From Sphaerotilus sp. (GTDB lineage Bacteria; Pseudomonadota; Gammaproteobacteria; Burkholderiales; Burkholderiaceae_C), in assembly GCA_013299055.1 (NCBI GenBank), contig JAAFKB010000032.1:1-40086 (forward strand): a DNA stretch of 40,086 bases. Reading direction: 5' to 3'. Of the stretch, positions 33,991-40,086 are shown one piece after another; within the stretch, counting starts at the first letter, position 1; each line of letters starts with the position of its first letter. The notes below the pieces were generated by a model. It saw only the letters and a program-made list of their open reading frames with translations. It was not told the DNA's origin and made no database searches. The position numbers and the translations under genes are program-made.

Positions 33991-36351
33991 ATGCGCAAGG
34001 AAGTGTCCAGTCAGACCGTCCGCCGCTCCCGCAGCCGTCCTGGCGGCGCGCCCGTGCTGCTCTCGCCGGGCTTGCAGGACTCGCCCGTGCTGGACCAGCT
34101 GTGTTCGCACTTTGTCCTCACGCTCACGCTGCGCCAGGCCGGCCGCTTCGCCGGGCGGCGCGACTGGAACAGCCTGCTGGCGCTCACCGCACGGCACCTG
34201 GTCTGGCCTGTCACCGTGCTGGGCCGGCTGCGCGAGTTCCTCGGCCGCCGCGTCAAGGACCACGATGCCTGGACCGGCCACGAGGCGCTCGACGACGTGG
34301 CCTTCCTGGAGCGGCACGGCTGGTGGCGCGGTCCCTACGAAGAAGGCACCCTGTTCTTCTACCTCGACGAGTACGTCAAGGACACGCCGAAAGACCTGAT
34401 GGCGGTCCTGGGCACCACCGGCGAGTGGCTGGGCCAGCACCTGCACGAGAGCGCCACGCTGGTCGAGAAGAACGTCGAGGTGCTGGCGGGCCTGCTGCAG
34501 CTGAACCCGGCCGAGCGGGCGCTGATCCTGTACGGCACGCTGGCACGCTACCAGCGCGACCTGCGCGGGCTGCTGGTCGAGTTCAAGGTGTCCAGCGCGC
34601 AGGAGGCGTATGCCACCATCGCCGAGGTGGCGGGCGTGGACCAGCGCGACGTGGCCGAGGCGCTGCGGGCCGGCTCGCGGCTGGAGCGCATCGGCATGAT
34701 CGAGAACCTCATCTCCGAGCACAACATCACCGACCTGACCGACCTGATGAAGGTGTCGGACCAGCTGCCGCCCGTGCTGATGCGCGAGTACCGCGACCCG
34801 CAGGACCTGATGGCCGTGTTCACCCGGCCGGCGACCAAGAGCGCGCTGACCCCGGCCGATTTCCACTTCGTCGGCGAGGAGGTGGACGTGCTGATCGCGC
34901 TGCTGAAGAACGCGGTGGAGCGCCGCGAGGCGGGCGTGAACGTGCTGATGTACGGCCCGCCCGGCACCGGCAAGACCGAACTCGGTCGCGTCGTGGCGCA
35001 GACGGCCGGGCTGGAGCTGTACGAAGTGGAATACGCCGACCGCGACGGCAATTCGCTGTCCGGCCGCGACCGCTACCGTTCACTCCAGATCAGCCAGGTG
35101 TTCCTGAAGGCCAGCCCGAACGTCGCGCTGCTGTTCGACGAGGTGGAGGACGTGTTCCCGCCGATTTCCTCTGACGCGGCGCAGCTCATGGCGCGCATGG
35201 ACAGCAGCGACATCGCCCACGGCGGCAGCTCGTCCGTCAACGGCAAGGCATGGGTGAACCAGATCCTGGAGACCAACCCGGTGCCGGTGCTGTGGGTCAC
35301 GAACCGCATCGAGCAGATCGATCCGGCCTTCCGGCGGCGTTTCCAGTACCACCTGGAGCTGAAGTCGCCGCCGCCCGGCGCACGCGAGGCGCTGGTGCTG
35401 CGTTCACTCGGCGACACGCCGGTCAGCGCCGAGTTCGTCGAGCGGCTGACGCAGCGCAAGGCCCTGACCCCGGCCCAGATCCGCACCGCCGTGCGCTTCG
35501 CCAAGCTGATCGGCGATGCACAAGGGGCCGCGCCGCTGCAGTCGATCGAAGCCCTGATCGAGCGCCAGATCGCCCACGCCGACCTCGCGCTCGGCACCGT
35601 CGAGCGCCAGGCCGACCGCGCCCGCCCGGTGGTGACGACCTACGACCTGAGCCTGCTGAACGTGCAGAGCCGCTTCGAGATTGCGCGCATCGTCGAAGCC
35701 TTGAAGCGGCGTGGTCACGGTGCCTTGTGCTTCCACGGCGCTCCCGGCACGGGCAAGACCGCGCTGGCCGAGCACATCGCCCGTGAACTCGGCAAGCCGC
35801 TGATGATCCGCCAAGCCAGCGACCTGGTGAGCAAGTTCGTCGGCGAAACCGAGCAGAACATGGCCAAGATGTTCAGCGAGGCCAAGGCGGAAGAGGCCGT
35901 CCTGCTGCTCGACGAGGCCGACAGTTTCCTGCGCAGCCGCAAGCGCGCCGAGCGGACCTACGAGGTCACCGAGGTCAACGAGATGCTGCAGGGCATGGAA
36001 CGCTTCGGCGGTGTCTTCATCTGCACCACCAACCTGTTCGAGGATCTGGACGAGGCGGCGCTGCGGCGCTTCACCTTCAAGCTGCACTTCCAGCCGCTGC
36101 TGCCCGAGCAGCGGGTGCGGATGTTCATCGCCGAGGCGCTCGAAAGCGATGCCTCACGGCTGACCGACGAGCAGCGCGGGCGGCTGTCGGTGCTGGACCA
36201 GCTGGCGTGCGGCGACTTCGCGGCGGTGCGGCGGCAGGTGGACATCCTGGGTGAAGCCTTCGATGCGGACGAGTTCCTGTCGCAGCTCGAAGGCGAGCAC
36301 CGGGTGAAGCCGCAGGTGCGGGAGCGGCGCAGCATCGGGTTCATGCACTGA
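33991..36351 (+). CDS. Tandem AAA+ ATPase with unknown helical N-terminus
   Basis: A 786-residue protein. Residues 1-280 are a helical region with no family I recognise. AAA1 has Walker [10 protein letters not shown] at about 322-330, Walker [13 protein letters not shown] at about 374-385 and an arginine-finger-like [12 protein letters not shown]2 has Walker [10 protein letters not shown] at about 583-591, then [15 protein letters not shown] and Walker [13 protein letters not shown], with sensor [20 protein letters not shown]2 resembles the CDC48/FtsH-type classic clade, whereas AAA1 is more diverged. ATG 33991 has an AGGAG site; an in-frame ATG at 33955 does not. A role in protein remodelling is inferred from the fold; the substrate is unknown. 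Confidence 0.88.
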   Translation: MRKEVSSQTVRRSRSRPGGAPVLLSPGLQDSPVLDQLCSHFVLTLTLRQAGRFAGRRDWNSLLALTARHLVWPVTVLGRLREFLGRRVKDHDAWTGHEALDDVAFLERHGWWRGPYEEGTLFFYLDEYVKDTPKDLMAVLGTTGEWLGQHLHESATLVEKNVEVLAGLLQLNPAERALILYGTLARYQRDLRGLLVEFKVSSAQEAYATIAEVAGVDQRDVAEALRAGSRLERIGMIENLISEHNITDLTDLMKVSDQLPPVLMREYRDPQDLMAVFTRPATKSALTPADFHFVGEEVDVLIALLKNAVERREAGVNVLMYGPPGTGKTELGRVVAQTAGLELYEVEYADRDGNSLSGRDRYRSLQISQVFLKASPNVALLFDEVEDVFPPISSDAAQLMARMDSSDIAHGGSSSVNGKAWVNQILETNPVPVLWVTNRIEQIDPAFRRRFQYHLELKSPPPGAREALVLRSLGDTPVSAEFVERLTQRKALTPAQIRTAVRFAKLIGDAQGAAPLQSIEALIERQIAHADLALGTVERQADRARPVVTTYDLSLLNVQSRFEIARIVEALKRRGHGALCFHGAPGTGKTALAEHIARELGKPLMIRQASDLVSKFVGETEQNMAKMFSEAKAEEAVLLLDEADSFLRSRKRAERTYEVTEVNEMLQGMERFGGVFICTTNLFEDLDEAALRRFTFKLHFQPLLPEQRVRMFIAEALESDASRLTDEQRGRLSVLDQLACGDFAAVRRQVDILGEAFDADEFLSQLEGEHRVKPQVRERRSIGFMH

Positions 36352-36401
36352 GCGCACCCCGGGCGACCGGGTCGGGCGGGGCAGACATGGCCCCGCCTGC
36401 C

Positions 36402-36407
36402 TACAAT
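36402..36407 (+). promoter_or_regulatory. -10 box of metH1, probable leaderless start
   Basis: TACAAT ends 7 bases before ATG 36414, so transcription would begin at or next to the start codon. No Shine-Dalgarno is visible. No -35 resembling TTGACA is present at 17 bases. The gap to the AAA+ gene is only 62 bases, too short for a SAM or SAH riboswitch. Confidence 0.5.
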
Positions 36408-36413
36408 CCCGGG

Positions 36414-37475
36414 ATGACCGCCGCCCTGCCCCCTGCCTACACCCGCGCCGCCCGCCTGCCCGAGCTGCTCCGCCAGCGCATCGTCGTCCTCGACGGCGCG
36501 ATGGGCACGATGATCCAGCGTTACAAGCTCACCGAAGCCGATTTCCGCGGCGAGCGGCTGCGGGATCACCCCAAGGATCTCAAGGGCAACAACGACCTGC
36601 TCGTGCTGACCCGCCCGGACGTGATCGCCGAGATCCACGACCAGTACCTCGCGGCCGGCGCCGACATCATCGAGTCCAACACCTTCGGCGCCACCAGCGT
36701 CGCGCAGGAGGACTACGACCTCGCCCCGCTGGCCTACGAAATGAACGTCGCCGCGGCGAAGCTCGCCCGCAACTGCTGCGACCGGTACTCGACGCCGGAC
36801 AAGCCGCGCTTCGTGGCCGGCGCCCTCGGCCCGACGCCGCGCACCGCCAGCATCAGCCCCGACGTGAACGACCCCGGCGCCCGCAACACCAGCTTCGATC
36901 AACTGCGCGCGGCGTACTACGAGCAGGCGAAGGGCTTGCTCGACGGCGGCTGCGACCTGTTCCTCGTCGAGACCATCTTCGACACGCTCAACGCCAAGGC
37001 CGCCATCTTCGCGCTGGACGAACTGATGGAAGACACCGGCGAGCGCCTGCCCGTCATCATCTCCGGCACCGTCACCGACGCCTCGGGCCGCATCCTGTCC
37101 GGGCAGACGGTGGGCGCGTTCTGGAACAGCGTGCGCCATGCCAAGCCGATCGCCATCGGGCTGAACTGCGCCTTGGGGGCAACGCTGATGCGGCCGTACA
37201 TCGAGGAGCTGTCGCGCATCGCGGGCGACACCTTCATTTCCTGCTACCCGAACGCCGGCCTGCCCAACCCGATGAGCGACACCGGCTTCGACGAGACGCC
37301 GGAGATCACGGGGTCGCTGGTGGAAGAGTTCGCCAGGGCGGGTTTCCTGAACATCGCCGGCGGCTGCTGCGGCACGACGCCGGACCACATCCGCGCCATC
37401 GCCGAACGGGTCGGCCAGTACCGGCCGCGCCACCACCAGGACCGCCTGTTCAGTCCGCTGCTGGCGGCGACCTGA
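36414..37475 (+). CDS. metH: Methionine synthase homocysteine-binding domain (split MetH, part 1)
   Basis: Stand-alone homocysteine S-methyltransferase domain (353 residues) corresponding to the N-terminal module of cobalamin-dependent MetH. It shows [33 protein letters not shown] and the zinc ligands Cys252 (GLNCALGA) and Cys318/Cys319 ([11 protein letters not shown]). It stops after the module, so folate, cobalamin and reactivation modules must come from a separate protein, whose start is seen at 39870. The two genes are normally adjacent in Burkholderiales as far as I know; here a 2.4-kb segment on the opposite strand separates them. Confidence 0.94.
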   Translation: MTAALPPAYTRAARLPELLRQRIVVLDGAMGTMIQRYKLTEADFRGERLRDHPKDLKGNNDLLVLTRPDVIAEIHDQYLAAGADIIESNTFGATSVAQEDYDLAPLAYEMNVAAAKLARNCCDRYSTPDKPRFVAGALGPTPRTASISPDVNDPGARNTSFDQLRAAYYEQAKGLLDGGCDLFLVETIFDTLNAKAAIFALDELMEDTGERLPVIISGTVTDASGRILSGQTVGAFWNSVRHAKPIAIGLNCALGATLMRPYIEELSRIAGDTFISCYPNAGLPNPMSDTGFDETPEITGSLVEEFARAGFLNIAGGCCGTTPDHIRAIAERVGQYRPRHHQDRLFSPLLAAT

Positions 37476-37493
37476 ACCGCCGGCGGCGGCGAT

Positions 37494-37808
37494 TCAGCGC
37501 ACGTCCACCTCGACTGGCTGGATGGCGCGCACCTCCTCCTCCCAGGGGCGCAACAGCTCGAACAGGAGCCGATGCGCCCCTGCCCGGTGGCAGGTCAGCA
37601 CGAAACGCTGCAACCGACCACCGCCAATGCCCCCGCCGGTCGAGGGCGACGGCCGGTCCTGCGCTGGCGCTTCCACCAGCGAGCACTCCGGCAGCGACGG
37701 GGGCAAGCGCCAGCGCAACCCCGCCCCTGGCATCGACTCCAGCTCGATCACCAGCGGCTCCCCGGGCCGGACCTGTCGGTGCAGAGGGGGGTGCAGGATG
37801 GCGCCCAT
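37494..37808 (-). CDS. Chagasin-like (I42) cysteine protease inhibitor
   Basis: A 104-residue protein with the three inhibitory-loop signatures of the chagasin/ICP family in the right order. MPGAGLRW (26-33) corresponds to the NPTTGYxW loop, GGGIGGGRLQRF (58-69) to the Gly-rich loop, and LRPWE (86-90) to the RPW loop. The strands between them (FVLTCHRAGAHRLLFEL) fit the immunoglobulin-like fold. These proteins block papain-family proteases by inserting the loops into the active-site cleft. The gene starts 3 bases after the stop of a papain-family protease gene, so the two form an enzyme/inhibitor pair. No signal peptide is visible. Confidence 0.8.
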   Translation of the reverse strand: MGAILHPPLHRQVRPGEPLVIELESMPGAGLRWRLPPSLPECSLVEAPAQDRPSPSTGGGIGGGRLQRFVLTCHRAGAHRLLFELLRPWEEEVRAIQPVEVDVR

Positions 37809-37811
37809 GGG

Positions 37812-39683
37812 TCAGTTCCAGCCGTTGTTCGGCGCGGTCTGCCAGCGGTGCCACAAGGCCAGGTCGGTGCCGCGCACGAACACCTGGAGCCGCCCGTCCG
37901 CATTGCGGGCCACGGCCTGGTCGCCCACGATGCCGCCACCCATCGAGCCCCAGCCGCTCCAGCCGTTGTTCGGTGCCGTCTGCCAGACGTGCCACAGCGC
38001 ACCGTTGGTGCCGCGCGCAAACACCTCCAGCCGACCATCCTGGTTGCGCCCGGCGGCCGGGGCGCTGGTGATGACCCCCCCCAGCGACGCCCAGCCACTC
38101 CAGCCGTTGTTCGGCGCCGTCTGCCAGATGTGCCACAGCGCGCTGTCCGTGCCGCGGCCGAACACCTCCAGCCGGCCGTCGGCGTTGTTGACCACCGCCA
38201 GCTCGCTGGTGAGCACCCCGCCGAACGAGGCCCAGCCGCTCCAGCCGTTGTTGGGTGCCGTCTGCCAGACGTGCAGCAACGCCCCGTTGCTGGCGCGCAT
38301 GAACACTTCCAGACGCCCGTCGGCGTTGCGCCCGGCCACCGGGTTGCCTGACAGCTGCACCCCCAGCGACGCCCAGCCACTCCAGCCCTGCTGCGCTCCC
38401 TTCTGCCAGATGTGCCACAGCGCGCCGTCCGTGCCACGTGCGAACACCTCGACGCGGCCGTCGGCGTTGCGCGCCGCGCTCGGGTCGCTGGTGATGACCC
38501 CCCCCAGCGACGCCCAGCCGCTCCAGCCGTTGTTCGGTGCCGTCTGCCAGCGGTGCCACAGCGCCCCATCCGACCCGCGGGCAAACGCTTCCAGCCGCCC
38601 GTCGGCGTTGTTGACCACCGCCGGCACGCTGGTGATGACGCCGCCCAGCGACGCCCAGCCGCCGAACGTTCCGCCGGCCGTGGTCTGCCAGCAATGCCAC
38701 AGCGCGTTGTCGGTGCCGCGCGCGAAGACCTCGATCCGTCCGTCCTGGTTGTGGCCCGCCACGGGCTCGGTGGTGAGCTGGCCCCCGAGCGGTTGCCACC
38801 CGCTGTTCGGCAGCTTCACGCCCGTGGCCCCGTACATCGGGAAGAACTGGCCGTTGAACACCAGGTCCGTATAGGCAATCTTGCCGAAGCCCCCCGTGCC
38901 CCAGGTCAGGCCCCACGAGTTCTTGACGATCCAGCACTGCTCGGCCTCCGAAAAGCCGATCACCAGCACGCAATGCCCGCCCTCCAATGCCCCGCTGACA
39001 TGGTGGTAGACGCCGGTGCGGTAGCTGAAGAAGTCGGTGTACACGTCCAGGCACCCGGTCACTGGCCCCACGTTGGTCAGGTGATTCTTGGCCGCGGTGG
39101 CACTGCCGAGCGGGTGGCGGGCGGTGATGGAAGTGGTGCGCGTGGCCCGGTTGGCGGGGACACGGCACACTGGGGGGCCGCTGTAGAGGTTGCCCCCGGG
39201 GAAGGCGCTGGCATAGGGGAAGCCGACCTCGTCGCACACGCCGCGGGCGATGACCTGGTCCAGACACTGATCGGGCCACCAGCCGCCACAGTTCGCACCG
39301 TGCGACGAGCAGAAATGCGAATCGGCCTCGGAGAGGTCGACCCACCGGCCGGTCTCGATGTGCGCCATCGACTCCAGGAGGGCGACGGTGCCGAAGGACA
39401 CGCAGGAGCCACAGCCGCCCTGGTCGCGCACGGCCGAGACGTGGTTGCCGACCTTGTTGCGCCAATCGACGGCAGGCGCAAAGGCGGGAGCCGCGGCCAG
39501 CTCTGGCGCCGCATGGACCGCGGCCATGAAATTGACAGCGTCGGCGCTCGGCACCGCCCCCAGCAATCGGGCACGCGCGGCGGCATCCAGCCTGGACACG
39601 TCGGTGTCGGCGGCGCGCCATCGGGCCTTGGCCTGCGTGAGCTGGGTGGCAAGGAGGGCGGCATTCGAGGCAGTGGTGGCCAT
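37812..39683 (-). CDS. Papain-family cysteine protease fused to a seven-bladed PLL-like propeller
   Basis: A 623-residue protein. Residues 1-70 are a helical, Ala-rich segment, possibly a propeptide. The C1A protease domain (about 70-290) has Gln88, nucleophile Cys94 ([12 protein letters not shown]), His237 ([11 protein letters not shown]) and Asn255 ([10 protein letters not shown]). The Trp after the nucleophile in papain is Val here. Residues 297-623 are seven repeats of about 47 residues with the core [20 protein letters not shown] followed by [10 protein letters not shown], like PLL-type lectin propellers that bind sugars. ATG 39683 follows an AGGGGAA site. No signal peptide is seen, so its export route is unclear. 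A chagasin-like inhibitor gene follows. Confidence 0.88.
   Translation of the reverse strand: MATTASNAALLATQLTQAKARWRAADTDVSRLDAAARARLLGAVPSADAVNFMAAVHAAPELAAAPAFAPAVDWRNKVGNHVSAVRDQGGCGSCVSFGTVALLESMAHIETGRWVDLSEADSHFCSSHGANCGGWWPDQCLDQVIARGVCDEVGFPYASAFPGGNLYSGPPVCRVPANRATRTTSITARHPLGSATAAKNHLTNVGPVTGCLDVYTDFFSYRTGVYHHVSGALEGGHCVLVIGFSEAEQCWIVKNSWGLTWGTGGFGKIAYTDLVFNGQFFPMYGATGVKLPNSGWQPLGGQLTTEPVAGHNQDGRIEVFARGTDNALWHCWQTTAGGTFGGWASLGGVITSVPAVVNNADGRLEAFARGSDGALWHRWQTAPNNGWSGWASLGGVITSDPSAARNADGRVEVFARGTDGALWHIWQKGAQQGWSGWASLGVQLSGNPVAGRNADGRLEVFMRASNGALLHVWQTAPNNGWSGWASFGGVLTSELAVVNNADGRLEVFGRGTDSALWHIWQTAPNNGWSGWASLGGVITSAPAAGRNQDGRLEVFARGTNGALWHVWQTAPNNGWSGWGSMGGGIVGDQAVARNADGRLQVFVRGTDLALWHRWQTAPNNGWN
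37815..38795 (-). repeat. Seven tandem 141-base coding repeats of the propeller
   Basis: The region encodes seven consecutive blades of about 47 residues. Several blades are near-identical at DNA level, for example in the TGGCAGACxGxxCCGAACAA part encoding WQTAPNN, which implies recent duplication or gene conversion. Blade 1 (residues about 297-344) and blade 7 are the most diverged. Seven copies would close a beta-propeller ring. Confidence 0.85.
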
Positions 39684-39750
39684 GACAAGTTCCCCTGGGC
39701 GATGGCACGTGACGAGAGAAGCGGCGGTTTGCGTCGGAGGGCGCCTGCAC

Positions 39751-39756
39751 ACTGTA
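39751..39756 (-). promoter_or_regulatory. Possible -10 box for the protease gene
   Basis: Read on the minus strand this is TACAGT, 68 bases upstream of the protease ATG within the 186-base divergent gap to metH2. The -35 is not convincing. The rest of the gap (39684-39869) shows nothing else I can name apart from a TAAACT at 39821-39826 that could serve metH2. Confidence 0.3.
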
Positions 39757-39869
39757 GGGACGCACCACGGTGCCGACATCCTCAACCCTGTGGAGGTCAG
39801 CCCGCGCAGGCGGACTTCAGTAAACTTCACGGCCCGGCGATCCGCCGCCTTTCCTGCTCCGACGCGCCC

Positions 39870-40086
39870 ATGACCCAACCCCTGTCTCCCCCGCCGATGC
39901 GCCTGTCCGGCCTCGAACCCGTCGAGATCGGCGCCGGCACGCTCTTCGTCAACGTCGGTGAGCGCACCAACGTCACCGGCTCGCGGGTCTTCGCCAAGAT
40001 GATCCTGGCCGGCGAGTACGAACGCGCCCTGGCCGTCGCCCGCCAGCAGGTCGAGAACGGCGCGCAGGTCATCGACATCAACATGG
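39870..40086 (+). CDS. metH: Methionine synthase folate/cobalamin part (split MetH, part 2), N-terminal fragment
   Basis: The first 72 codons of a gene that continues beyond the window. After a short lead the protein reads [20 protein letters not shown] and [20 protein letters not shown] then DINM, the pterin-binding domain start of cobalamin-dependent methionine synthase. It lacks the homocysteine module, which is encoded by the gene at 36414-37475. The ATG at 39870 is the first in frame near the conserved region. It is divergent from the protease gene. Confidence 0.93.
   Translation, partial: MTQPLSPPPMRLSGLEPVEIGAGTLFVNVGERTNVTGSRVFAKMILAGEYERALAVARQQVENGAQVIDINM

Noticed and set aside
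29926-34866. Open frame of about 1650 codons on the minus strand.
   Set aside because: It runs antisense or out of frame through phaM, TraB, FAH-like, DUF3108, DUF3567 and AAA+ genes, and its translation is Ala/Gly/Arg-rich with no recognisable motif.
36352-36413. SAM or SAH riboswitch upstream of metH1.
   Set aside because: The gap is 62 bases and contains a promoter-like box right next to the start codon, leaving no room for a structured leader.
37815-38795. Tandem repeats considered as a CRISPR array or non-coding satellite.
   Set aside because: The period is about 141 bases, a multiple of three, and it encodes seven in-frame propeller blades with no spacer/repeat alternation.

Overview
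The window is high-G+C, gene-dense bacterial DNA, most likely a betaproteobacterium of the order Burkholderiales (Leptothrix/Sphaerotilus/Rubrivivax-like). That placement is inferred from gene content: a MetH split into two genes, a DUF3567 gene, a PhaM-type PHB-granule protein, a DUF2325 gene beside hemP, and the PiuC/TonB iron cluster. No 16S or other marker is present. No tRNA, rRNA, CRISPR array or insertion sequence was seen, and no gene-free stretch exceeds about 210 bases.

Layout. 1-2678: the end of a membrane formate dehydrogenase operon (beta-subunit end, small lipoprotein, cytochrome b gamma subunit, small periplasmic protein, fdhD). 2691-9467 (minus): a TonB operon read receptor, piuC, tonB, exbB, exbD, then an FMN alpha-hydroxy-acid oxidase translationally coupled to exbD, then a NarL-type response regulator. 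9644-11620 (minus): DUF2325 protein, an unknown 104-residue protein and hemP. 11807-14111: ahpC and ahpF, divergent from hemP, with an OxyR-like palindrome and a Fur box between them. 14318-16648: a CelD/FemAB-like acyltransferase and a GT2 glycosyltransferase behind a good sigma-70 promoter. 16730-20593: a ferric-iron ABC transporter in an unusual A(+), B(-), C(+) arrangement. Four Fur-box-like sites (about 9.55, 11.64, 16.67 and 19.47 kb) tie 4.5-20.6 kb together as an iron/oxidative-stress region.

20648-22665: a two-gene AAA-ATPase plus DUF4276/TOPRIM-like cassette between fbpC and tgt. It resembles anti-phage systems and is bracketed by an 18-base direct repeat. 22678-24293: tgt and an SMI1/KNR4 protein. 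24307-28639 (minus): glcD, glcE, glcF and a VOC protein (glycolate oxidation). 28697-32450 (minus): a FIST sensor protein, a PhaM-like protein, a TraB/GumN protein, and a fumarylacetoacetase-family protein that appears to have lost its metal ligands. 32506-36351: DUF3108, DUF3567 and a large tandem AAA+ ATPase.

36414-40086: the two halves of split methionine synthase (metH1 complete, metH2 cut by the window end). They are separated by an oppositely oriented pair: a papain-family cysteine protease fused to a seven-repeat PLL-like beta-propeller, and, 3 bases downstream, a small protein with the three signature loops of chagasin (I42) cysteine-protease inhibitors. This protease/inhibitor module and the 20.6-22.7 kb cassette are the best candidates for undescribed biology here.
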